A stretch of DNA of 64,000 nucleotides, from positions 1 to 64,000 of the forward strand of contig CAVVRY010000018.1 of assembly GCA_963750735.1 (NCBI GenBank). The letters are read 5' to 3'. Position numbers and translations under genes: made by a program. The notes under the pieces were generated by a model. The model did not search any database, was not told the DNA's origin, and saw only the letters and a list, made by a program, of their open reading frames with translations. The DNA comes from JANTGF01 sp963750735 (GTDB taxonomy: Bacteria > Bacteroidota > Bacteroidia > Bacteroidales > VadinHA17). How positions within the stretch are numbered: the first letter of the stretch is position 1; every line of letters starts with the position of its first letter. Below are positions 18,279 through 26,211 of this stretch, one piece after another.

Positions 18279-19787
18279 ATGGCAAAGAACGTAGGAACTG
18301 TATCTCAGATAATAGGTCCGGTTGTGGACGTGAGTTTTGATGTTGAAGGATCTAAACTTCCTGAAATCATGGAAGCACTTGAGATAAAAAAACCCGATGG
18401 CGCAAACCTGATTCTGGAAGTTCAACAACATATTGGAGAAAATACCGTGAGAACCATTGCAATGGATTCAACGGATGGACTTCAAAGAGGCATTGAGGTT
18501 TTGGCAACCGGGTCTCCTATAATGATGCCTATTGGCGACCAGGTAAAGGGTAGATTGATGAATGTTATTGGTGATGCTATTGATGGAATTGGGCCCCTTG
18601 ACAGGAAAAAAGGATATCCGATTCACAGGGAGCCACCAAGATTTGAAGATTTAACCACAGAGAAAGAGATTCTTTTTACTGGAATTAAAGTTATTGATCT
18701 TATTGAACCTTATTCCAAGGGAGGTAAAATCGGATTATTCGGTGGAGCCGGTGTGGGGAAAACAGTTGTTATATTAGAACTTATTAATAATATCGCAAAA
18801 GCTTATTCAGGAATATCGGTTTTTGCCGGAGTCGGTGAAAGAACCAGGGAAGGAAATGACCTCTTAAGGGAAATGCTTGAAGCTGGTGTAGTTGACTATG
18901 GAGAAGAATTCATGAAAGACATGGAAAATGGTGGTTGGGATTTGAGCAAAGTGGACCATGAAAAATTAAAAGATTCAAAATTGGCCCTTGTTTTTGGTCA
19001 AATGAATGAACCTCCAGGAGCCAGGGCCAGGGTGGCACTTTCCGGACTTTCTGTGGCTGAATACTTCCGTGATGGGGAAGGCGAGGGTGAAGGTCGTGAT
19101 ATTCTGTTTTTCATGGACAATATTTTTAGATTTACCCAGGCAGGTTCTGAGGTTTCGGCTTTGTTGGGCAGAATGCCATCAGCTGTGGGATATCAACCAA
19201 CCCTGGCTACTGAAATGGGGGAGTTGCAGGAAAGAATTACTTCTACAAAAAACGGATCCATTACTTCAGTACAAGCCATTTATGTACCAGCTGATGACCT
19301 TACTGACCCGGCGCCGGCAACAACCTTTGCTCACCTTGATGCAACTACAGTACTAAGCCGTAAGATTACAGAGTTGGGAATTTACCCTGCAGTTGATCCA
19401 CTGGATTCAACTTCAAGAATTCTGACACCTGATGTTGTTGGTGTTGAACACTATGAAACTGCCCAAAGAGTGAAAGAAATATTACAGAGGTATAAAGAGC
19501 TTACTGATATTATAGCCATTCTTGGAATGGATGAATTGTCAGAAGAAGATAAAAAAGTGGTTCAAAGGGCTCGTCGTGTTCAGCGATTTTTGTCCCAACC
19601 TTTTCATGTGGCTGAACAATTTACCGGTTCTCCCGGGAAGTGGGTTGCTATTGAAGATACTATTAAAGGATTTAAGATGATTCTTGACGGGGAAGTAGAC
19701 GAATACCCAGAAGGAGCTTTCCATATGGTAGGAACAATAGAAGAAGCTATTGAAAAAGGAAAGAAAATGATTTCTGACGTTGAATAA
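18279..19787 (+). CDS. atpD: F1 ATP synthase subunit beta
   Basis: The catalytic beta subunit of F1. Walker A is GGAGVGKT (155-162), the catalytic glutamate is E187 in GVGERTREGNDLL, and Walker B is DILFFMDNIFRF. At 502 residues it carries the extra segment after EAGVVDYGEEF (roughly residues 205-230) seen in Bacteroidota beta subunits. It pairs with atpC 35 bp downstream; both are separated from the other atp genes. Confidence 0.97.
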   Translation: MAKNVGTVSQIIGPVVDVSFDVEGSKLPEIMEALEIKKPDGANLILEVQQHIGENTVRTIAMDSTDGLQRGIEVLATGSPIMMPIGDQVKGRLMNVIGDAIDGIGPLDRKKGYPIHREPPRFEDLTTEKEILFTGIKVIDLIEPYSKGGKIGLFGGAGVGKTVVILELINNIAKAYSGISVFAGVGERTREGNDLLREMLEAGVVDYGEEFMKDMENGGWDLSKVDHEKLKDSKLALVFGQMNEPPGARARVALSGLSVAEYFRDGEGEGEGRDILFFMDNIFRFTQAGSEVSALLGRMPSAVGYQPTLATEMGELQERITSTKNGSITSVQAIYVPADDLTDPAPATTFAHLDATTVLSRKITELGIYPAVDPLDSTSRILTPDVVGVEHYETAQRVKEILQRYKELTDIIAILGMDELSEEDKKVVQRARRVQRFLSQPFHVAEQFTGSPGKWVAIEDTIKGFKMILDGEVDEYPEGAFHMVGTIEEAIEKGKKMISDVE

Positions 19788-19822
19788 GAAGGCTTTATTT
19801 TTATCATTGAAAGAACGATTAT

Positions 19823-20065
19823 ATGTTTCTTGAAATTATAACACCAGAACAAACTGTATTTTCAGGCGAAATAAGCCTTATAAAGGTGCCAGGTACCAAA
19901 GGTTCTTTTGAGGTACTTAACAACCATGCCCCCATAATTTCAACCCTTGATAAGGGCGACATTAAGATTATTACAAGAGGGGATGAGGAAAAACATTTTT
20001 CTATTGTAGGTGGAGTTATTGAAGTACGTGATAATAAAATTATAGTTTTGGGGGACTTTGTATAG
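19823..20065 (+). CDS. atpC: F1 ATP synthase subunit epsilon (short form)
   Basis: An 80-residue epsilon with only the N-terminal beta-sandwich (MFLEIITPEQTVFSGEISL...GSFEVLNNHAPIISTLDKGD). The usual C-terminal two-helix domain, which inhibits ATP hydrolysis in many bacteria, is absent. The gene ends cleanly at TAG with no frame continuation; the next gene's ATG follows two bases later. Short epsilons are common in Bacteroidota, so I read this as normal rather than truncated. Confidence 0.92.
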   Translation: MFLEIITPEQTVFSGEISLIKVPGTKGSFEVLNNHAPIISTLDKGDIKIITRGDEEKHFSIVGGVIEVRDNKIIVLGDFV

Positions 20066-20066
20066 C

Positions 20067-20783
20067 ATGAAAAAATTATTAGCCATCTTTTTTATAATAA
20101 TTCCATTAATTACAACTGGACAGGAAATGGTATTTATTACTTCCAGCGATGGATTGAAGATTACCGCTGATTTTTACCAGTCCGATCCCTTTCAGCCCTA
20201 TATGATTTTTATGCACCAGGCTCGTTCTTCACGGGGAGAATACAAGGAAATTGCACCCAGATTTGTAAAAATGGGTTACAACTGCCTGGTTGTTGACCTC
20301 AGGTCAGGGGGTGAAATGAATTATGTTCAAAACGAAACTGCCAGTCGTGCAAATGAAGAAAATCTACCCAACAGCATGGTCGATGCACGTAGAGATGTTG
20401 CTGCAGCCATTGATTATGCATTTAAGGAAAGTGGAAGACAGGTTATATTGTTTGGATCTTCCTATTCTGCAACCTTAGCTTTGGAAGAATCCAAATCTGA
20501 TCCCAAAGTTCAGGCTGTAATAGCATTTAGTCCAGGCGAGTATTTCCCTGGTCACTCGGTTAAAGAAACCTTGAATGGATTAAAGAAACCCTATTTCGTA
20601 ACAGGCTCTCTGAATGAGCAACCCTATATTGAGGAACTTATGTCTGGAACCAACTCAGAAGTAGGAATAATTTTTGCCCCCAAGGATGGTCAGGGCAGGC
20701 ATGGTGCAAGCACTCTCTGGAAAGAAGAACCTGCTGCATCAGAGTATTGGTTGGCACTGATAATGTTTATCAGGTCACTATAA
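20067..20783 (+). CDS. Secreted alpha/beta hydrolase (dienelactone hydrolase-like)
   Basis: A 238-residue exported hydrolase. The ATG at 20067 precedes a signal peptide (MKKLLAIFFIIIPLITTGQ). The nucleophile elbow is GSSYSA (VILFGSSYSATLALEES). The likely acid is in the GIIFAPKDGQGRHG region, with the catalytic His probably H in GRHGAS. The N-terminal MVFITSSDGLKITADFY resembles peptidase S9/dienelactone-hydrolase-like proteins. The substrate is unknown. It follows atpC directly but is probably not functionally linked. Confidence 0.75.
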   Translation: MKKLLAIFFIIIPLITTGQEMVFITSSDGLKITADFYQSDPFQPYMIFMHQARSSRGEYKEIAPRFVKMGYNCLVVDLRSGGEMNYVQNETASRANEENLPNSMVDARRDVAAAIDYAFKESGRQVILFGSSYSATLALEESKSDPKVQAVIAFSPGEYFPGHSVKETLNGLKKPYFVTGSLNEQPYIEELMSGTNSEVGIIFAPKDGQGRHGASTLWKEEPAASEYWLALIMFIRSL

Positions 20784-20802
20784 GCTTTGACTTTCAAGCT
20801 TA
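20781..20802. terminator. Hairpin between convergent genes
   Basis: TAAGCTT-N8-AAGCTTA is a 7 bp stem that includes the hydrolase stop codon, between two convergent genes. There is no clean T run on either side, so terminator function is only plausible. Confidence 0.35.
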
Positions 20803-20854
20803 CTCAACTTTTTCAGGTAATTTCCCAATTTCCAATTATTTCATTTTACTTCTT

Positions 20855-21550
20855 TTAACTGGTATGGCTTATCTTTTCCAGGGCCTCCATGTCTTTTATT
20901 TCGAAAGAATTTCCCTCAACACTAACGAACCCCTTTAATTTAAACTCCCTTAAAATCCGTATAAAACTTTCTTTGGCCAGGGAAGCAATATCAGCAAGGT
21001 CCTGCCGGGTTAGATTTGTTGTAAATGAGGGAGAATTGTATATAGCTTTTGACAAATAAATAAGAGCTTCAGCTACCCGGCCATGCATATTTTTATGCGT
21101 AAGTGTAATAAGTTTATCGTGGAGATTGACATGGATTTTATTCAGATAACCGATAAATTGCATGGCAAATTCAGTGTTTCCCCTCATAACTTTTTCAAAA
21201 GCTTTTATATCAATAAAGCAAACCAGAGAATTTTCGAGTGCCATTACTGAAAAATGATGTTTGAAATCTGACATAAAACCAGGTCCGCCTACAAGCTCAT
21301 TTGGCTTTCGAACAGTAAGTAAAAGGTTGTTCTTGTTACTATCTTCAATATAAATTTTGAGCAATCCGCTTGTTAGGGCAGCCAAATGGGTTAAGGCACC
21401 ATTTTGCTTAAAAACCGTTTCGCCAGCATTGAACCGAATTTCATATCGGTTTTCATCTAAATAAGCTAATTCTTCCTTGTTTAGATAATTGAAAAGGCTC
21501 AGTTTAAAGGGGCAATTCAGACAATTTAATTTCTTTGGTTGCTCTGCCAT
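20855..21550 (-). CDS. Crp/Fnr family transcription regulator with CxxC and an FNR Cys122-like cysteine
   Basis: A 231-residue Crp/Fnr protein: N-terminal cyclic-nucleotide-binding-type beta-roll, dimer helix, and winged HTH with NLTRQDLADIASLAKESFIRILREF as the DNA-reading part. The recognition helix keeps E...R (KESFIR), the residues that read TGA in FNR-type sites. There are exactly three cysteines: C10 and C13 (NCLNC) and C111 (ENSLVCFID), the last at the place of E. coli FNR C122. A redox or Fe-S role is possible but not shown. It is divergent from the 6-heme cytochrome gene, with an FNR-like palindrome between them. Confidence 0.88.
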   Translation of the reverse strand: MAEQPKKLNCLNCPFKLSLFNYLNKEELAYLDENRYEIRFNAGETVFKQNGALTHLAALTSGLLKIYIEDSNKNNLLLTVRKPNELVGGPGFMSDFKHHFSVMALENSLVCFIDIKAFEKVMRGNTEFAMQFIGYLNKIHVNLHDKLITLTHKNMHGRVAEALIYLSKAIYNSPSFTTNLTRQDLADIASLAKESFIRILREFKLKGFVSVEGNSFEIKDMEALEKISHTS

Positions 21551-21637
21551 TTTTATTTCAGAAAAAGGGTTAAAGTGCGAATCTAAATAATTTTCAATGA
21601 TTTACAAATAGATAAATGAAAAATATATACAATCTGA

Positions 21638-21651
21638 TTGATATTTGTCAA
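21638..21651. promoter_or_regulatory. FNR-like palindrome (TTGATATTTGTCAA)
   Basis: TTGAT-ATTT-GTCAA differs from TTGAT-N4-ATCAA at one position. It lies in the divergent promoter region, 87 bp before the Crp/Fnr gene and 155 bp before the 6-heme cytochrome ATG, and could control both. Confidence 0.5.
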
Positions 21652-21806
21652 TATCAGGGTTATAATATATCAGTTTGACTAAGGAAAAAGAATTTTATTT
21701 AAAGGACTTATTACACGCCGATTTCTCTTGCTATGACCCGTATATTTAATAAAATTGTCATGTTATAAAATTAACAAACGAAAACTATTTCTAACTAATA
21801 AAAATT

Positions 21807-22895
21807 ATGATTATGAGAAACCTGAAACTTTTAACTTTTTTACTCGCTGTATTAGCTGTATTTGCTATGAGCTGCGAAGGCCCAATGGGACCTGCAGGAC
21901 AAAATGGTGCTAATGGTACAAACGGTACAGATGGTACAGATGGCGTAGATGGCAATATTACTTGCCTGGCATGTCACTCCAGCGATAACATTCAAAGCGT
22001 TAAAGAGCAATTTAATCAATCTGTTCACTCAGCCGGTCAAATAGCAGTTGACTATGCAGGTGGCCGTTCTTCTTGTGCCCAGTGTCACTCAAGCGAAGGC
22101 TTTATTGAGTGGGCTCATAATGGCTCAGTTGCAGAAAACATTGCAGCACCTAGTGCTTGGGAATGTGCAACATGTCACGGCTTGCATTCAAGTTTTGAAG
22201 TGACTGATTATGCATTAAGAGCTGATGATCCGGTTGAATTTATTTTTGACGAAACAGTTGTAGCTGATTTTGGCAACAGTAATTTATGTTCAAACTGTCA
22301 CCAGTCACGTAGAGCTGAGCCAAACGTTTCTGATCCTGGTACTGAATTTGAAATTACAAGTACACATTATGGACCACATCATGGCGCACAATCAAATGTT
22401 CTTTATGGTGCGGGTTTTGCTGAAATAGCTGGTTCAGTTTCCTACCCAGACGCAGGATCAGCAAACCATATGGGTGCATCTTGTACAGGTTGTCACATGG
22501 CCGATGGTGGCACTGTAACTGATCAAGGAGGTCATACATTTAATCCATCTCTAAAATCTTGTAATGACTGTCACGGTGCAAGTGATGAGAATTTCAACTA
22601 TGGTGGCGTACAAACAGCAGTTCATAATCAACTTGAGGAGTTGAGAGATATTTTATTGGGTCTTGGAGTTATCGAGGAAGGCATAGAAGAAGTGTATGAA
22701 CTGAATCCGGAGACCGGTGATATAGAATTAGTAGTATATACAGATGGATATCATCCTGTAGTAGGTACTTATCCAATGGAACAGGCTCAGGCTTTCTTTA
22801 ACTGGGTAGGTCTGGAAGAAGATCGTAGCATGGGTGTACACAATCCAAAATATGTTAATGCTTTATTGACAAATACAATTGAAGCTTTACAATAA
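21807..22895 (+). CDS. Hexaheme c-type cytochrome lipoprotein with collagen-like segment
   Basis: A 362-residue predicted lipoprotein with lipobox Cys in FAMSC. A short collagen-like GxY stretch follows (GPMGPAGQNGANGTNGTDGT), then six CXXCH heme sites: CLACH, CAQCH, CATCH, CSNCH, CTGCH and CNDCH. The C-terminal GLEEDRSMGVHNPKYVNALL resembles the end of NrfA-like and related multiheme proteins, where a conserved His after the last heme serves as a ligand. It is probably an outer-membrane or periplasmic-face electron carrier. It has its own upstream FNR-like site and a strong terminator behind it, so it is likely monocistronic. I see no NrfA-type CXXCK site. Confidence 0.88.
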   Translation: MIMRNLKLLTFLLAVLAVFAMSCEGPMGPAGQNGANGTNGTDGTDGVDGNITCLACHSSDNIQSVKEQFNQSVHSAGQIAVDYAGGRSSCAQCHSSEGFIEWAHNGSVAENIAAPSAWECATCHGLHSSFEVTDYALRADDPVEFIFDETVVADFGNSNLCSNCHQSRRAEPNVSDPGTEFEITSTHYGPHHGAQSNVLYGAGFAEIAGSVSYPDAGSANHMGASCTGCHMADGGTVTDQGGHTFNPSLKSCNDCHGASDENFNYGGVQTAVHNQLEELRDILLGLGVIEEGIEEVYELNPETGDIELVVYTDGYHPVVGTYPMEQAQAFFNWVGLEEDRSMGVHNPKYVNALLTNTIEALQ

Positions 22896-22910
22896 TTGAG
22901 AAATAGTGGT

Positions 22911-22941
22911 AAAAAAAAAGCTTCGCGAGAAGCTTTTTTTT
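22911..22941 (+). terminator. Strong intrinsic terminator (GNRA loop)
   Basis: AGCTTC-GCGA-GAAGCT (22919-22934) is a perfect 6 bp stem with a GNRA tetraloop. Runs of A before and T after extend the pairing to about 14 bp. It lies 16 bp after the hexaheme cytochrome stop. Confidence 0.9.
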
Positions 22942-22983
22942 ATCTTTATAGTAAAAATTATGTCTTATTTTAATAGAATCAGT

Positions 22984-23364
22984 ATGAAAAAACTATTGAA
23001 ACTTCTTATCCAACTGCATTTTTCGCTTTAATCTATCTTTCTTCTTGCGAATATGCATATATAGTTGAGGAAGAAATAGAGCCCCCTGATACAACAGTAG
23101 ATATGAGCTTTAATAACTCAATAAAGCCCATATTTTCAAACCGAAACTGTACCAATTGTCATAAGCCTAGTAGTACATCAGCCAGACCTGACTCCGGATA
23201 ATGCTTATGGAGAGATAGTTCCAGACCTACGTAGATTTGACAATCCAGATCTGAGTATTATATATACAAAGCCGCTTCCTGATGGCGACCATTTTCAGAA
23301 GTATACTGCAAAACAAGCACAGGATATTTTGCTTTGGATTCAACAGGGAGCAAAAGATAATTAA
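22984..23364 (+). pseudogene. Monoheme cytochrome c lipoprotein, frameshifted twice
   Basis: Reading across frames gives a lipoprotein-like start (MKKLLKLLIQ ... ALIYLSSCEYAY), then MSFNNSIKPIFSNRNCTNCHKPSS with one CXXCH, then LTPDNAYGEIV and AQDILLWIQQGAKDN. This is the common small monoheme cytochrome of Bacteroidota that ends in a WIxxGAxxN motif. A missing base near 23013 and an extra base near 23181 break the frame. The ATG is at 22984 and the stop at 23362-23364. It lies between the hexaheme gene and a DUF5777 gene. Either it is decayed or the sequence has two errors here. Confidence 0.75.
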
Positions 23365-23409
23365 AGTTTGGCAAATCAAGATTTTAAAAAAATATATAAA
23401 GAATATAGT

Positions 23410-24270
23410 ATGAAAAAGAAGATATTTCAACTGTCCCTGCTTTGGGTTTTCTTCGCTTTTGCAGGATATGCACAGGAAGCAACAGAGGAAAAAAAGGTGG
23501 ACGACAGGCCTGTTTCATCTACTTTTGAAAGTAGTATGCTTATTGATAACCAGACCAACATAATCCCGGATAAGAAAACCCTGGAAATGCAAATCCAGCA
23601 TCGTTTTGGACCTATGACCAATGGCTTTTCAGATTTGTTTGGTATTTATGCACCGGGAGCCAATATTCGAATGGGATTTAACTATAGTATTATCGACAGA
23701 TTGCTGGTGGGATATGGATTAACCAAGAAAAACATGTACAGTGATTTCCAGATCAAATATGCCCTTCTTCGTCAGACCCGCTCGGGCAGAATACCTTTAT
23801 CAATTACCTTATACGGAAATGCTGCCATTGACAGTAGGGATAAAGAGGTTTTTGGAACAGAGTACAAATTTGTTGATCGACTATCCTATTTTGGTCAGGT
23901 GATTTTTAGTAGAAAATTTGCCGACTGGCTTTCGCTACAAATACATGGTAGTTATACACATTATAATATTGTCGCTGAGGATATGGATCACGATAAAATT
24001 GGTGTAGGTATTAACGGACGAATTAAATTTTCACCTCAGTCTTCAATCATATTCCAGTATGATCAACCGATCAGTGTTCAGGGTAAATCAGAATCTAAAC
24101 CAAACCTGGGTTTTGGCTATGAGGTTTCAACTTTTACACATGCTTTCCAGATTTATGTGGGAACAGCACAGGGTATAATTCAGCAGGATAACTACATGTA
24201 TAATCAGAATGATTTCACCAAAGGTGAAATGATGTTTGGCTTTACCATAACAAGATTGTGGCAGTTTTAA
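23410..24270 (+). CDS. DUF5777 outer-membrane beta-barrel protein
   Basis: A 286-residue exported protein from the ATG at 23410 (signal MKKKIFQLSLLWVFFAFAGYAQ). TFESSMLIDNQTNIIPDKKTLEMQIQHRFG is the DUF5777 start (seen as SSMLIDNQTNIIPDKKTLEM), followed by alternating beta-strand pattern to the C-terminal F. In Bacteroidota such genes often follow small cytochrome or YceI-type genes. Here it follows the broken monoheme cytochrome, which fits that pairing. Function is unknown. Confidence 0.8.
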   Translation: MKKKIFQLSLLWVFFAFAGYAQEATEEKKVDDRPVSSTFESSMLIDNQTNIIPDKKTLEMQIQHRFGPMTNGFSDLFGIYAPGANIRMGFNYSIIDRLLVGYGLTKKNMYSDFQIKYALLRQTRSGRIPLSITLYGNAAIDSRDKEVFGTEYKFVDRLSYFGQVIFSRKFADWLSLQIHGSYTHYNIVAEDMDHDKIGVGINGRIKFSPQSSIIFQYDQPISVQGKSESKPNLGFGYEVSTFTHAFQIYVGTAQGIIQQDNYMYNQNDFTKGEMMFGFTITRLWQF

Positions 24271-24330
24271 GTTATTGTGAAGAACAACTTCATATTTTAG
24301 TTAGTATCAGTTAGGTTGCTTTTACGATTA

Positions 24331-24363
24331 GAATAAACTTCTGTGATTTGCAGAAGTTTATTC
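24331..24363 (+). terminator. 13 bp perfect hairpin after DUF5777 gene
   Basis: GAATAAACTTCTG-TGATTTG-CAGAAGTTTATTC is a perfect 13 bp inverted repeat with a 7-base loop, 60 bp after the stop. No long T run follows, but arm length and location favour a transcript end. Confidence 0.6.
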
Positions 24364-24459
24364 CAATTGTCTTTTCGGGTTCAAATTAGCTTTTCTCACT
24401 AGCTCTGATTGACTTATAGTTTTAAATAGAATTTAGAACAAAACCAATAGAATCAAACC

Positions 24460-25959
24460 ATGAAACTTCCAAAATCATTTTATAGCTGGACAACTGCTAT
24501 GGGAGCTGCTATTGCAACAATTAGCTTTATATTATTTGTTTTTTTGATAGTTCTTTCTTTTTTATTTGGTGAAGGCTCAGGCTATACGGGACTTGTTACC
24601 TACATTATTTTACCCGTTTTTATAGTTATTGGAGGATTAATGATTCCAATAGGAATATTCACAAAACGCAGGAGAGAAAAAAAGCACAAGGTTGTTAGAG
24701 AAGTAAAATTTCCAATTTTTGATTTTAATGATCCAAAACAGCGAAGAATATTTTTCATTTTTGGAACGGGAACTATAATTTTTTTGATGTTGATAGGGCT
24801 GGGGAGCTATGAAGCTTTTCATTATACTGAGTCAACAACTTTTTGTGGTACTGTTTGCCATTCTGTAATGGAGCCTGAATATGTAGCGTACCAAAACTCA
24901 TCACACGCAAAGGTTGGCTGTGTTGACTGCCACATTGGAGGAGGGGCTAGCTGGACAGTAAAATCTAAATTATCCGGATCATATCAGGTGTATTCTGTTG
25001 CATTTAATAAATATGAAAAACCCATTCCAACTCCTGTCCATAATCTTCGTCCGGCACAGGAGACCTGTGAAGAATGTCACTGGCCTGAGAAGTTTTACTC
25101 ACGCAAGCTGGACCTTGAGAAACATTACCTGGCGGATGAAAAGAATACTGAGTGGGATATTAACCTGCAAATGAAAATTGGTCCTGAACACAGCGGTCAT
25201 GGTCTGAAAGAAGGTATTCACTGGCACATTAATCCGGATATTAAGGTAGAATATATATCTAATGATCCTAAGAGGGAGCAGATATCCTGGGTTCGATATA
25301 CCAATAAAATTACAGGCGAGGAGATTATTTTTCAGGAAGAAGGTGTAAATTATACCCAGGAACAATTTGATACACTTGAGATTCGAACCATGGATTGTCT
25401 GGATTGCCATAACCGACCATCACACAATTATAATTCTCCTATGACCTTTGTAAATACGGCCATAAGTGCCGGAGCTATCCCGCAGGAATTACCTGAAATT
25501 AAGATGCTGGCTCTTGAAATTATGGGTGGTGACTACCCATCGAAGGATAGTGCCATGAAGTATATTGAAACAACTGTGAATGAATATTATGAATCCTCCT
25601 ATAGTGAAATATACCAGGATAGGAAAGAGCTGATAGAAATGGCCATTACCGGATTACAAACAGAGTTCAATAAGAACATATTCCCCGGGATGAAAGTTAA
25701 CTGGAGAGCCTATCCAAATCATATTGGCCATTTGGAATTCAACGGTTGCTTCCGTTGCCACAACGACCAGCATAGTGATGAAAGCGGAAAAACTATTTCT
25801 ATGGATTGCAACTTGTGCCATACTATTGTGGGCCAGGGAGTACCTGATACACTTCAGGTGGCTAAATACAATGAATCACTTGAGTTTGTGCACCCCAATG
25901 ACCCTGATCAATACTGGAAAGAAATGCTATGTGTTGACTGCCATAGTGGTTTGTATTAA
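24460..25959 (+). CDS. NapC/NirT-type heptaheme cytochrome c, membrane anchored
   Basis: A 499-residue protein with two N-terminal transmembrane segments (~residues 15-40 and 48-68), a third near residue 105, then a periplasmic multiheme domain. The first site is CGTVCH (CX3CH), as in the NapC/NirT family (CxxxCHxMxPEY), then CVDCH, CEECH, CLDCH, CFRCH, CNLCH and CVDCH: seven hemes. NapC/NirT/NrfH proteins take electrons from menaquinol to periplasmic partners, and this is the inferred role. It is longer than NapC, with added heme domain. It stands 252 bp before the CcsBA gene on the same strand. Confidence 0.85.
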   Translation: MKLPKSFYSWTTAMGAAIATISFILFVFLIVLSFLFGEGSGYTGLVTYIILPVFIVIGGLMIPIGIFTKRRREKKHKVVREVKFPIFDFNDPKQRRIFFIFGTGTIIFLMLIGLGSYEAFHYTESTTFCGTVCHSVMEPEYVAYQNSSHAKVGCVDCHIGGGASWTVKSKLSGSYQVYSVAFNKYEKPIPTPVHNLRPAQETCEECHWPEKFYSRKLDLEKHYLADEKNTEWDINLQMKIGPEHSGHGLKEGIHWHINPDIKVEYISNDPKREQISWVRYTNKITGEEIIFQEEGVNYTQEQFDTLEIRTMDCLDCHNRPSHNYNSPMTFVNTAISAGAIPQELPEIKMLALEIMGGDYPSKDSAMKYIETTVNEYYESSYSEIYQDRKELIEMAITGLQTEFNKNIFPGMKVNWRAYPNHIGHLEFNGCFRCHNDQHSDESGKTISMDCNLCHTIVGQGVPDTLQVAKYNESLEFVHPNDPDQYWKEMLCVDCHSGLY

Positions 25960-26211
25960 TCAAGAGCCAGGTTTGGAATGAATTTAATTGCCCAAATGCC
26001 CATTTCCCTTTTGTGAGAAGAGCATATCCAGGGGACATTTTATGACAAAAGATCCATGTTTTTGTGATATATAACATTTTAGTTATCCGATATTCGAATG
26101 TTTATATATTTTTACACACTCATTTAATATTTTCCCCGGAAATTAGTTTGGTGGAACTTTATTGTTAAAAGCCTTATCCTTGAGGCAAAATTTAGTTTTA
26201 AAAATTTACAC

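Noticed and set aside
19823..20065. Truncated atpC
   Set aside because: The short epsilon ends cleanly and the following frame does not encode the missing helices; short forms are common in this phylum.
21894..21957. Collagen-like repeat as a sign of a phage tail fibre
   Set aside because: It is only a short linker after a lipobox and leads straight into heme motifs.
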